Positions 43,788 to 56,563 of a stretch of DNA of 64,000 bases are shown piece after piece. The notes beneath the pieces were generated by a model. It had not been told where the DNA came from and made no database searches. It saw only the letters and a list, made by a program, of their open reading frames with translations. This DNA comes from Piper betle (Eukaryota > Streptophyta > Magnoliopsida > Piperales > Piperaceae). The position numbers were made by a program, and so were the translations under genes. How positions within the stretch are numbered: position 1 is the first letter of the stretch; each line of letters opens with the position of its first letter. The stretch is taken from contig JAURVB010012371.1 of the NCBI GenBank assembly GCA_033002965.1, positions 62,001-126,000 on the forward strand, given 5' to 3'.

Positions 43788-43828
<41 letters not shown>
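42841..43828. repeat. Fold-back element with G-rich and C-rich minisatellite arms, bounded by (TA)n
   Basis: (TA)n runs at 42841-42856 and about 43791-43828 bound the segment. The left arm (about 42,895-43,160) is G-rich and the right arm (about 43,161-43,560) is C-rich. They are inverted copies of a degenerate unit containing ctccctcctctacccc, ccatggccgccacccct and ctccccctc..acc. Unit starts near 43166, 43275 and 43401 suggest a period of about 110-125 bp. A perfect 10-bp hairpin (ggggtagaaa/tttctacccc, 43751-43773) lies next to the right TA run. Long ORFs on both strands are by-products of the repeats. Confidence 0.65.
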
Positions 43829-43829
<1 letters not shown>

Positions 43830-45112
43830 CTCTCCCTTAAACGTTTATTGATGTTCTCTTTTGTACAGTTGTATACTTGTAGTACTCAATTGATCTTAAT
43901 GCATGTTGAATTTCATTTAGGATTCATTCGGTTAACGTGAATAAATGTAAATAACATAAAAATTTTAAATGATCAACCTTGTTAAAAATAGTATATACAT
44001 AATATATTTTTAATAAAAATTAGCATATGCTCATTATATCTTATATTTAAATTAATTATGATTATCATCAAATAGGTCATTTGTGTTCTCTCCTATAAAA
44101 AATAAATTCTCTTTATTTCTTATCATCAAATCGTCTTGAAATAAGAAAAATGGAAAAATTTAATTGCAAATAGAAATGTACATGGTGGCCCACTCAAGAG
44201 TAGTCATGATCATTTTACCCTCCCATTTAAATATAATTATACTTAATTTGGATAAAAAATAATTTAATTAATATTAATTTATATATAAAACATATCATAT
44301 ATATTTATTTTTTAGTAAGGTTGACTACTGTAAAATTTTCATGTTATTTATATTATTCATGTTAACCAAACAAACTCTTAGGTTGTCAATCAAATTAAAT
44401 TACATCAAATATAAATAAATTTAATTTGAATTTAAAAATAAGAATTAGGTTATGCATATATTCTCCACCCACAACATGAAATAAAGGTAAGGTTTAGTTA
44501 TGATTCAAGAAATCTAACTTAGGCCATTATATAAAGACATAGGTCACTGTGGGTAGTGAACATGGATGCTGAATGTACCTAAAGTATCTTTTAAAAAATA
44601 AATACATCTAATTTATGCTTGGTAAATTTTTAAAGTTTGATTCATCGTCTTTGATCAATTAGTCCAAAACAGGGAGCTCAAAGTACTTTGAACAACTCTT
44701 AGAATACAAATAGAGCTTAAGAGAGCCCAACTCAACTCAAGCCAAAAACTTATAACTTGCAGAGCTTTTCAACATATATAAAAGTAACATTACTATGTTT
44801 TGATTTTATGGTTTAATTCTAAAAAAATAAAATATTAATGTATAATTGTTATTTGAATTTTACTAGGGCTTGAGCCAAATTTGAGGTAAGCATGGCTCTC
44901 TTATTGCCAACCAAATCTATATATTTATCATTTTCTTCTTGTACTCTCATATCTTTTCCTATTCCAAAAAAAATATACACGTGTTTCTCTCAAATTAACA
45001 AGCTTACATTTACAGTTTCACCTCTTTGATTTCTCTTACCTCAATATGTATACAGTCAAAATCACCAGCATAAAGGAAAATATAATTCTGACTTGATGCA
45101 ACATTAATGAGA
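43829..45112. other. Intergenic, no gene recognised
   Basis: AT-rich, with short unsupported ORFs. The last 150 bp probably contain the 3' flank of the CRTISO-like pseudogene. Confidence 0.4.
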
Positions 45113-48100
45113 TCAAATGCCAACAGCATCAAGAAGCTCAGAATGCTGTGACACTGAGACCAGGGAATTTGCAACAATTGCACCACTAGTAGCCACTGCA
45201 GGCACACCAATACCAGGAAATGTTGAATCTCCGCAACAGAAAAGCTTGGGAATCAGTGTTGAGTGGTCTGGAAATGTGTTCTCTCCTGCTTGAATTGCTT
45301 TTCCATACGTTCCACGATTTCTTCGCAAAAACCTTTGGTGTGTTAATGGTGTTCCCACCAATTTAACCTCACATTTCTCCGGATCGAATCCAGGGCCTAG
45401 TGCTCGCTCTACAGCTTTCCGAATTACCTGTTTATTGACACAAACACATGCCATAATTTGAGCTGTGTTTTGCAGTGTAAATCCACCAACATGTAGATCT
45501 GGCTTACAATTCACTGTCAAATGTCTTTTTTCCCAAATGAATTCGAGGAAGCTATAAAAAGAAATCTTTCCTTTCGATTTTACATTTACTTGTAATGCAT
45601 AGTTCTCATTTACAGTTTGTGACAATTTACCATCAGCTACTTGATTATTTTCGTGAATTTGTGTAGTTTCTTGGAGGGAAGTACATGAGGTAGCCCAGCA
45701 CCCTTCCACAATCTCAATAAGAAAACACAAACAAGAAGAAGATATATGCTGAAGTGAATAGTTCCTCTGCGCGTTCTGCTTTCAGTCTTTTATATTCAGA
45801 GCTCCTACGATCAAGCCCTTCCCATAATCCAAAAGGTTCTGTTCCTGGTGTGTCGGCATGCAAGAAATGCTTACCAGCAGGGGCCAAATCCTCACTAAGA
45901 ACACTTGGAATAGATATAAGAACTACATTCTGGTCGGCTCCAACCATTTACAATTATGTGATGAATTCCCAGATCTTCACAGATATTCTGCATTAGTAAA
46001 TTGACGTCATAAAAGGGATAAAAAACACACCATTCCTTAAAGAAACTAAAGAAAGATGTGGATATATTCATGATCATATTCCATACTGAAGAATAAATAT
46101 GAAGAAAAATAACATTAGGCTGCAGTACTGGTATTTTCAAACGTGGCATGGAATGTAATTACTTGGACGTTCACTAACCTGCTTGTAAAAACCCAAGTGC
46201 AGGTGCATAAAGGATTCACACTGCGGGGTCTGTTCATGGGTCTGTTCATCTCTATCTTGATGCGTCTTTGGAATGGCTTCAGAAGGTAACAAATTTAACG
46301 TATCCCACGTAGATGCATTGCTAACAGCAGCTTATAAACTGTAAAACAGCACACAACAAAGACAAAAGAATGTAATATTGTTATGTTTTTTAAACGTTGA
46401 TTTTGAGTTTTTTAAACGTCAAGGCACAAATATGGAAAGCAGAATTTCATATTCACTAGTTAAGAGTGGTGATCTTTACAAAGTTATGTTTAATGGATCT
46501 TAATTTCTAAAACAAACCTCGCATTGGAAATAAAATTATCTTTATCTGAGACTTGTTCTAATGTATCTTTCGTAATTGCATGCTGTTGCAACTTCCAAAT
46601 ATATTCCATCCACCTAAGAGCCTAAATTCATGATATGAAAATATAGTTCAATAAGAACGGAAATACTTGTACGTGCTAGATTACTTGACCACTTCTTAAT
46701 TTAACTTCAGCAGCTTGGCCATTTTCAACAATAATACCAGTGACATGACTTTTCAACATGATTCTCCCCCAAATTTCTCAAGTCCTCCAATGAGAGCATT
46801 AACAACTCCACTGCTCCATCGAGAGGATATTCACGGGAGCATCCAGGTTTATACCATTCTGCAAACATGTAAACCTGGTAATAAAAACAAATCGCTTGAT
46901 GTTCATTGATTTTTGTACAAGCAGCCTCTTGACAAGAATAAATGGATTGAATAGTTGAATAAATGAATCAAATTTGTGAAGTTGAAGCAAGCTTAAGCTG
47001 GGAATTGCATGCTTTATGTTTCAAACAAGTTCAAAGCTTGAATTAGAGAAGCAGCTAATAATATTTACCATGTTTGCAGAAAGTGTACCATTGGATTTGA
47101 CACCTGCGAGTAGAAAGCAAAGAAGATCCACCCAGTTACCAATAAAAGGATCTTTCAATTCCAAAGAATCAAGTATATCCGAAAAATGTCTAAGAAGTTT
47201 AGTAGCTCCAAGAGCTCCTTGAGGGCCCATTTCTAAGAAGGATTTCAACAATGAAGGTGCATATCTAGCTGCAGCAGTTGAGAGAACACCCAAATCACTT
47301 CGAATAGCCAGAGGTGGGAGGGCTGTGCAGCAGCAGCCATAGGGAGAACTGCTTCCTTTAAACAGTTGGATGGCATCAACAAGGAGTATATGTGACAATG
47401 AAACAGAGATGGTTAAGAAATTTTTAAAATAAAAGGTTTTGATGCCATGAGCGAGGCCATTCAAACAAAAGAGTATGCCCAACCATGGGCATGTGTTTAC
47501 TATCTTATATCCATATCCACGGATTCTATTGTTTTTCAGATTTTTGTGGTCATGTTGCTGACATTGAAAGGAGTTATATGCAAGCTTTTTTCTCATATCT
47601 ACGGATTCTATTGCTGAATTGACAATATTTAAAATATCTCACATCAAAAAAGCCTCCACAAAAAGTAGAATGAATAACATGGAGAGCAAAAAACGAAGAA
47701 GGGAAAGGAGGAAAATAAAATAAAATAAACTTACAAGAAGTTTTCTCCATTCTCGCACAGAATTTAGGCCTGCGTATTTCTTAAGATCCTAAGAAGCATA
47801 AAACGTATCAACTCAAATAATTCCGGCTAATTTTTTTCCTGGGAATGAATAAATTTACAAACACTTGGAATGCAGATGATTGTATTTTATCATCACATCA
47901 CATCAATCAACAAGTTGTAGACATTATCCTACTATGTTAAGTTTATCAAAAAAAGAAAGAAAGAACAATTCAGTGGCCAACTTTGCAGGAGAACGAACAT
48001 CTCCTTGAAAAACTCCGTCGGGCCTATGCGAGCAAGAATTCACCTTCGGGTATGTAAATCATCCACGAGTCATACGAAACACAAGGATCAGTTTCGCCCA

Positions 48101-48454
48101 ATGCATCCAGAACCTGCATGGTAAAACAAAACTAATCACACCAATCTCAACACTGACGTAACAAAAAATAAACAATAAGCAGAACACAAAGGAGCTTCAT
48201 ATGAACAACCTGTGCGAGAGGATTAGCCTGAGGGATTGAAATCCAGAAAACAAGGAAAGCCTGGAATCAAATTTGAAGCCTTTGATCTCAAACGAATGAG
48301 CAGCACCGCCGGGAAGGTCATGACTCTCCAACACTAGAACGTCTTGGCCGTATCTAGCCAACAGCCCTGCGCAACATAGGCCACCAATCCCACTCCCAAT
48401 GACCACTACATCGGCTTCGGACTTCCATGCACAGACCGACGATCATAGCAGATT
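45113..48454 (-). pseudogene. CRTISO-like FAD oxidoreductase pseudogene, main part
   Basis: Homology runs on the minus strand from an FAD-binding start (DVVVIGSGIGGLCC near 48.4 kb), through VLESHDLPGGAAHSFEIKG, DPCVSYDSWMIYIPEGEF (48.1 kb), DLKKYAGLNSVREW (47.7 kb), RSDLGVLSTAAARYAPSLL (47.3 kb), CESFMHLHLGF (46.2 kb) and GTEPFGLWEGLDRRSSEY (45.8 kb), to the C-terminus VSVSQHSELLDAVGI and a TGA at 45113. Intact relatives (At1g57770-type, prolycopene-isomerase-like) are about 570 residues. Lesions include a loss of about 7 bases after FSGFQS, one-base losses in PEGEF/LARIG and FGG/RIM, a compensated shift around 47.3 kb, a loss before ADQNVVLIS, and no clean join near 45.7 kb. The solo LTR splits the 5' exon. 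It is not functional as given. Confidence 0.85.
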
Positions 48455-51400
48455 TGTAAAACCCGCGACTCGAATCAGGGTTTTATAGTCGTTAGCCGGT
48501 TGGTTTGACCGTAATTTGAGTCGGTTCAACTTTCAGAACACGTATGCGGGGCCGAGGCCGACCGTGTGCTCGTGCTATGAGGGTTTATGTATACCCAAGT
48601 ATTGATAATAGCGTCATATACGCATCAGTAGAGTAAGTTATCAGTAGATACGAGAGTACAGTTGATGATTTTATTTTTTATATTGTGATCGTAGAATTAG
48701 TTTAGGCTGAATAACGCATTAGGGCGCGTTAGATGGTATTCGGGTGGGTTATTAGTTATATGGCATGTCATTTGGGTGTTGTGATATTTTGTTTGATTTT
48801 ATAGGATTTTTCCCAAATTTTCTAGATTTTTCTAGAATTTATTCCGAGTCCGTTATCATTCTTGACTCGAGCCGGTGTCGAGTCAAGTTTTATTTACAAC
48901 CTTGCCATCGTCCTATACTCCCCATCTTCCTCCCCAAACCCCATCCCGTGTTTCACCGCCGCCGCCCTTGAGGCCTTGCCACCATCGTTGATGCTGGACC
49001 GCCGCCGATCGACGCCGCCCAGCCCGGCCGTGCCATCGCCTTACCGCCTCGACCACGCCCGACCACCGTCAGACGCCGTGACTGCCGGAAATCGCCCTCG
49101 ATTGTTCCTCCGTTTCGACGGGATTTCGCCGCCGTCTGCGCCGGACCGCCGCCGCCGTGACGTCGGAGCTCCTCCCCTCGACCTCCCCTACCTTTCCCCT
49201 CTGCTTAGCGCCGCCGTCGAGGGTCGGCCGTGGGTCTGATCGGAGCGGCCAACCGCCCCGACCGCACTCGACGCCGCCGTTGGTGGCCATCGCCGCCGTG
49301 GCTGCCCTCGTCATCATCGCCATTGGGTTCAGCTCACAGAGGCGGTGCTAACCCCTACCTCTGATTGCCTCGCTAGAGCAGTCACCGGAAAACCACTGGA
49401 GTTGCTGGAAAACTGCCGGCACAGTGGCCGGAAAACCGCCGACTCACCTTCACCGCCTTCGTCCGTCGGCACCGATTTCAGCGCCGATGCGAGGTGGTTC
49501 TCCCTTTTCTTAGAATTATTACATACTTGTGGTCATAGTAGCATATTTGAATTAATTTTATTAACTTCATGATTTTTGTTTAATTAAGCGTGATTTTGAT
49601 AAACATGTGATGATTAGGGTAAATTGTGTTGTATGATGTGAATGCTTAGTAATGGAATTGTTAGTAAACTATTGAACAATTAATTAAATGCTTGTTAACT
49701 AGTTAATTCATGAATATGTATGAATTAGGTTTTTGCATGCTAACATTAAGTTAAACAGATTAAATTGATTAAACCATTGTCACCTAATTAGAATAGGTAT
49801 GCTTTGAAATTGGAATTAAAAGTGCTAGGTAATAAGTAACATATGAAATGATAAAATTATTAACCTTCTTGACAATTAAAGACGTAGAGTACTTGTCGAG
49901 ATGATTATCATGGTTGATTAGATAATTGTATGCATGTGGATATATTAGTTATATAGGTGTGCATCATATATGTATGGGCGTTAGTAAATAGTTATGTTCA
50001 TGTAGGTTCGTTGCGGGAGCTCGCCGTCTAGGCACGAGACTGCGCTTGGAGCTTCTGACAGGTCCGTTAGGACACGCTTCTCAGGTTTTATCGCTCTATT
50101 CTATCGGTGATTTGATTTATTGATTGTAGGACGTGTCAGGTGGATGATTTATTGGACCCCACCTAACACGGGTCACCTGGTCGATGTTTTTCGGAATTAA
50201 TAACCCTCGAGGATGAGATCCCTCGAGTTTATTTTCGAAAATAAGATCCACCTCAAGTTGCCTTTGGGCCTATTATAATAAATCCTGACCCAGCCCTATA
50301 AATAGTTTTATCGAGTTTTCAGTGAGACAAGAGAAGATGAGTCGACTGCACGTACCATGAGCGGATGCCGTGCTAGTCAAAGCGGGCTCTGGATTAGTGC
50401 CAGCGGACTGTTCCATTCCCGAGGGATCCTGACAACTCTGCGTTTGAGTTCCTCACACCCGAAGGATGTGAAGGTTTACGGGTACTATTTAGTACAGCGC
50501 ATGTCCGAACTTGCGGTTCAAAGGGTACTAAAGGCGACTGCCTGAGAGTGCTCGGTCTACGTGCTCAAGACCAGGAGTAATATGGAGGTTCGGAGAGGGC
50601 TTAGGATGAAATTTACGTGAAGTACTGAAAAGAAGTGCCGAGAGCGGCATAGTACCAGATAGATCAGGATGCTGTTGAGTCAGCTGCTCGACGGCTCCTT
50701 TGTAGTTGCCCTTATGAGAGTTCTTGAGGAAGATATATGATTGTTTGTTTTCTATGAGAGTTTGCTCTCATGTTCCAGTTTGATAATAGTTATTCCGGAC
50801 CAGTGACAATCGTTGCTGACGTTTTTCTACTATATGTAGGTGAGGATGATGATTGGTGTATGCCGGCCTCGATGAAGGAGTAGCGCTTGCATTGCACACG
50901 CATACCTGGTGCCGCATCGACTTTTGTGTAAGATATGATGTGGGTTGAATAATGCTTGTGATATACATATTGTGTACATATGCATGAGTTACGAGACTTG
51001 TATATCTTGTTTAGAAATGTATGAATCTTCTTAGAAATATTTTGGAAAAGTTCTAATGTCCAGGATGATCAGCTATGTGAGTTGAAATGGACAAAAACAC
51101 GATGAACAGGAATTGCAAGTGGGCTAGCTGCCAATTACGATGTGTAGTTGATTTGAAGTCTAGTGAGATATAAATTGTTGTTTTATGTATATACATATTG
51201 TGCTGTATTTTAACAGGTCATCCCCTTATTGCACTTTTAGGGGAGGCTTTGTCCGTTTTATTCTAGATTTTATGAATTTTATTATTGTTTTAATTATTTT
51301 GGTGTGCGGTGATTATCATGACATTTACGTAGTATCCTGTTAGGGTTTTGCATCTCATTCATATATTGTTTGCGTATTAGCGGCGTGCTCCATCTTGAGA

Positions 51401-51524
51401 CGTCGAAAGGGTCATGTCGTAGTCGTTTAGGTTTGGGTCAGCCAACTTAATCGGGTCACGAGTAGTTCGATCCTTTGTAACAGTTCTGATCCGGGTTGAG
51501 AGTAAACCGGATTGAGGTGTTACA
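48455..51524 (+). mobile_element. Solo LTR, 3,070 bp, with perfect target duplication
   Basis: It starts TGTAAAACCC and ends GGTGTTACA, flanked on both sides by agatt (48450-48454 and 51525-51529), a perfect 5-bp target duplication. There is no second LTR and no gag-pol interior, so the internal region was lost by LTR-LTR recombination. A promoter-like TATAAATA lies near 50298. A GC-rich, CCG-rich block (48.9-49.5 kb) gives long meaningless ORFs. TGTAACACC-type termini and about 3 kb length resemble LTRs of Del/Tekay-type Ty3 elements, but this is inferred from form, not from coding domains. Unlike the copy at 13114-16145, it has both ends. Confidence 0.92.
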
Positions 51525-51529
51525 AGATT

Positions 51530-51757
51530 GGACCCCAAGAACTTTCTTCAAAGCTCAAAGCAGTGCAAGGGATAAGTATGTGTAGTAAGTGGGAGGGAGG
51601 ATTGGTGATGGGGGAGAGCGAGATGGACATTGGAGGAGACGGCGGATAGAATGGGTGGCCTCCTCTGCATCTGGGAGCTGCGTTGATGGCGAGTGGAAGG
51701 AGAGGGGATGAGACGAGGGAGTTGGAGAGGATTAGCTCGGGTGAGGTCCATGGCCAT
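51530..51757 (-). pseudogene. CRTISO-like pseudogene, 5' transit-peptide part cut off by the solo LTR
   Basis: ATG 51757 opens MAMDLTRANPLQLPRLIPS, a Ser/Arg/Pro-rich plastid-transit-like N-terminus. It continues to the LTR boundary on the minus strand, where it would join the FAD-binding exon at 48.45 kb. The frame breaks (TGA after CFEL) before the junction. The assignment rests on position and composition; transit peptides are poorly conserved. Confidence 0.5.
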
Positions 51758-51771
51758 GGCTGCCCCCAATT

Positions 51772-54700
51772 ATGTGGCGCGAAATTTGACGGCACGAAGG
51801 GAAGGAGACGTGGAGGAGGGTGTTGTCCCTCGCAAATAATGGACCAAGCCTTACGTGCGCCACCCCTAGACGTGCATGGGACGCACCCCATTTTGAGTAA
51901 GAACGCCGTCGGGAATTTGTGCTGTATAAGTTGATTAATTGGTTTAAATCACTTAAATTAGCAGTGTTTACTGTTTAAGAAAATAATTATAACAATAAGT
52001 TATTTATTTTAATTTATATGGATTACATCAATTGAACAAAGCTTGAACGAGTTTGTTGTAACACTTATTATAACAAATTCTTAGCCCCACCAATGATCAT
52101 ATTTTTTCAATTTTTTATTATAAAAAGATATTTTCAATTTTGAAAATTAAATGCTATATGGAATTTACACGTTATCATAAAGCAAAAAATGAGAAATTTT
52201 TTAATAATTAACTACTCATTAATTTCTAGTTAAATAAGACACACTTTTATTAATAAATGAGGAACTTAAATTTATCTTAAATAAAAAGTAAGAGAACCTG
52301 TCAATAAAAATATGATTAATATGAAATAAAAATAAAATAAATTATAAATAATTAAAATTTAAATATATCTTTTAGATATCATGTTATTATCATTTATTTT
52401 ATTTTTTTAATGAAATAAAGATGAGAATTTATCTATAATATAAGTGGTGTATAGCATAATATCTTGACTAGTTTAAATAAAATTTTAAATCAATTCAACC
52501 AAATAAAATAAAAAACCAAACTAATCTTCTTCTTTTTTACAAGAAAAAAGAAAAAAGAAAAAATCAGCAACAGAAGTGTTCAATTTTAACAGCCTATGAC
52601 GAGATTGGTAAATTAAATTATGATTTATGGATGATTAGATTAGACATATATTATATTTTCGTATCTTCGATATTTCGACAAAAGAAAATAGTGCGTGAAC
52701 AGCTACCAAATCACCCAAACCACAGCACACTCTCGGCCCAATCAGCTAAAACAATCTCACTCTTCATAGCGAACGAAATTAGCTGACCGTTGTGATTTTT
52801 TTTAAGGGTTTAGTAAGTTGACATAAAAATAATAAAAATGAAAAAAAATCATATGAAATAACACGAAAATTTTAAAATTTTTTAATATATTTGGATAATC
52901 AGAAAATAAAATAAAAATAAAACATTTATTCTCATGTACGCTTTTTCTAATTTTTTTTAGTAAGAAAATATTATTAAAAATTTTTTTACATAAGTTTATT
53001 TTAACCAAAATTTAAAAAAAAATTGACTAAATTTTAAGACATCAAACGCCGAAATTCGAAAAGCACACATCCAATCCAACATACGCCTGTCATTAAATAG
53101 TCTATTATAACGAGGTTCTTACAAACACCTCACACATTTATTTATCATTAAATAGACTTCAAAATATATATTTTATATCTCGAAGTCGATTTAATAGTGA
53201 AAAATATTATGAGTTACTTGTACTAAATTGATTATATCATATGTTTGAAACATTAACCTGAGCTAAAGCTGAGATTAAGTTTCTAAGTTATTCTCATTTG
53301 TGCCTGTCAAATGAGGATCTAGTGTACAAAAATATCCAACATACGCCCTCGTATCAATACTAGATTGACAAAGAGGTTGTTTTATCTCGCGGCGGCTCTC
53401 AACCCCTGACAAGGATGGCCTCTACCCATGACGGTGACGGCATCTCCTTGATCGTGACGATATAACAGCATCGCCCACACGATAGCAAAGGTGGAAGGCA
53501 ACAACAATGACCTCCAAACCATTCATTTCCCTTTTCATATACCATAAGGCCGACCTCCTACAAAACCCACTGCAGATCAAACTGTTGTTCTATTTTTTAA
53601 TCTTTGCCATGTTTTATCTGTCAAGATTAGAGTTATATCTGTAAATATTAGAACTTTTACAAGAGTATCAAGGTTCGTAAAATATTTATGAAGATTACGA
53701 AAAAAACTTTCACCGGGTAGCCGATCCGATCACATGGCCAGAACTAGCTGCCAGAATAAAAATAAAATTGTTCCAAACCATTCAGCTAACATTCTTTTCT
53801 TTTTATCGCCGGCGAGCTTGCTACAGTGGCAGCGGCCGTGGAAGGGAGTGGGTGGGGTAGTTTTTTTTTAGATTTAGTATGGGTTATCGTTGTAATTAGA
53901 TTATAAATATGTAAATAGAATTCATCAATTTTTAATATTATAAATAGAATTTCATATACGTTTTTTTACAATAATTAAATATAAAAACTTATATTCAATA
54001 AATATTAATAGACTAATGGAGTGAAAATCAACCACAATATAAATAAAAAGTCTTAAAAGTGATGAGACAAAATAAATTTCAGTGCTATAATAAAAACGGG
54101 TTAATTAGATAAAATATAAAAGTAGGTAACTTCTCAACCATAAATATTTATAATATTTAGTCGTAAAAAGATATATAGTAAAAAATGGCGATAATAATTG
54201 AATTTTAATTAGAATAAAATGAATATTGACCATATATTTAATATAATAAAATTTTCCAATAAAAATAATAAGAAACTTCGGACATATTAATTGTCTGATT
54301 TATTTGTTTAAGTTTCAAATTTATATAATCACAAATATTGTAAACTGGAGGAAAGTGATATGAATTTTTCGTACATAAAATTTATTTTAATTTCCTTGAT
54401 ATCTAAAATTTACCCTCACGCGCAAAATACTTTTAAAATATTTTTAAGAAACATAAACATTTTTTCCTTTAAAAATAAACTACTTATTAGAAGGTCTTAC
54501 TGACAGATATTAATGGAAACCCAATAAATAACCAAAGAAACATATGTAGTAACACCCATTTATTAAAAGTTTAAAGATGTTACAAAATTATTTAATTTCC
54601 TTGATATCTAAAATTTAGCCAGTGCTAGATACTTTTAAAAGATTTTTAAGAAACAAATATTTTTTCCTAAAATAACCTATTATTAGAAGGTCTTACAGAG

Positions 54701-56563
54701 ATATTATGTAAACCCAATAATCCAAAGAAACATAGGTAATAACACCATTTATCAAAAGTTTAAAAATGTTACAAAAATATTTAACATATAAACCACAAAT
54801 ATTTTCTTTATTAACATAGTAAAGGATCAGTTTGAATCAAGTCTTGGCAAACAATCAATTTATTTTAGTTATTTTCAAGGGTATAGAATCACAAATGATT
54901 TGCTTAAAATTTAAGAATTGTCTCTTTGAGTGAGTGTATTAAACTCCAATTACGCTTATAAAGGAGCTAATTAAAGATTCCCTCTCAATGGACCATCGAT
55001 ATATAATAAATTATGAATGCTATCTAACACATAATCAACAAACTAGTTTCCAAGCATAATACATGCAACTCAGTTGTTTGGCTTGAACTCATACTTACTA
55101 TTTCAAAGATCGAATAGCTATTCGACTTATAACTTGTAGCTCAATGAATTATGAACATAAAGCACACAAAACCTTACCTCCACTCCCTTAAAAATTAAAT
55201 TTGATGTGTTCCAACCTAAAAGTATATTTAACTTCACTTAATTGTCTCTTAATTATCTTGCTGCCTATGTCTACTTATATAACTCATGTAACATATTCAG
55301 GTGCTTACCTCATATAGCTATAGCTCCTAATCAGACCATATTTAAGTGGGTCCCACTGCCTAAAATTCACATAGATAAATGTAAAGACAAATAATAAAGA
55401 TAATTATAAATTTTAAAATCAATCTCATGGTTTTTATCTTTTCATCTTATTTTCTAAAGTTCCTGTAAAAAATAAATGCTAAATATTTTTAAACTATTGC
55501 ATTTTTAAAAATCTAAAAATAAATCATATATTGATAAAAAAGATAAAATTTTATCAACCTACTCCTTATTATGCATTCAACTTTACATTTTATAAGACCA
55601 ACAAAAATTATTAAAATTAGAAGTGTATGTCATATAAATTATGTGGGGTATAACTTACCTCAGTTTTTTCAGTATTCTAACAGAACACCACTTTGCCATT
55701 AAATAGGAAAAAATTTCAATATAAGCGGCGAGTTTTAACATTGTAGAGCTATCATAGGGTTTTGCTTGGCTCAACCCGAAACTAAATGAATCAATAACAT
55801 ATCAAATTTGATCACATATAATTACATTTCAAACTGCCCAAACTCAGGTCACAAAAATATGACCACATGTCAATCCAAATTTGCACTAGTTCATAAAAAA
55901 TTGAACATGAACAAAGTGATACGATTGGAACAAAGTGTTTATTAATTTGAAAACAAGTTAAATATGAACAAAAGTTATACGTTTGGAACAAAGCGATGCC
56001 CAACCAAGCTGCTTGTTAACATCCTAATGATGCCTTAAGAAGACATCCTGCTTGGGTGTCAAAAAAATACAAACAAACAAATGAATCAGGTTCAAGTCTG
56101 CGACGAGCAACCCCTCACGCCCGCCTTGGGAATACAACATGTTCTTGGTGTAGGCTAGGAGGGAGCAGAAACAGAAACACCAAATATTGTGTACGATATT
56201 GGGAAAACATCTGTTTCACCTTTAAAGAAACACCTAAAACCCAAAATGATCAAAATGTAAACTGCATACAAGCCAAGAAATTACACTAGACCAAGACAAG
56301 GCCCCAAATTCTGCTAAATTATATCTTAAATTATTCTCTTCAATATTTCAATAATATCAAGCACTCAAAAATATATTTTTTGAGTAGCAAATATTGTCAT
56401 CTGTACAAGTCAAAAAAATTACATCCGTTATGTCCCTGTACAGAAAGAGACAGACAAAGGAACAAAAAGGGCGGGGGGGCGGCTGGCCAAGAGAAAAAAA
56501 CAACGAATGCACTACAAAAAATGGTGTGCTTCCTACTGACAAAAAAAGGGGGCGATGTCTGCA
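51772..56563. other. Intergenic, no gene recognised
   Basis: Very AT-rich. It contains a tandem duplication at 54.4-54.8 kb and a short GC-richer patch at 53,390-53,560 with no convincing ORF. The last 400-500 bp may be the 3' UTR of the IDM1-like gene. Confidence 0.4.
54391..54786. repeat. Tandem duplication, about 196-bp unit
   Basis: Two adjacent copies (about 54391-54590 and 54591-54786) share ttccttgatatctaaaattta, ttattagaaggtcttac, ccaaagaaacata and aaaagtttaaa in the same order. Confidence 0.85.

Noticed and set aside
46715..47596. ORFs on both strands in the CRTISO-like region
   Set aside because: Plus-strand ORFs are shadows. Minus-strand ones are exon pieces fused to intron sequence and are reported as one pseudogene.
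48862..49351. Overlapping Pro/Arg/Ala-rich ORFs on both strands
   Set aside because: They lie in the GC-rich block of the solo LTR; open frames arise from CCG-rich composition.
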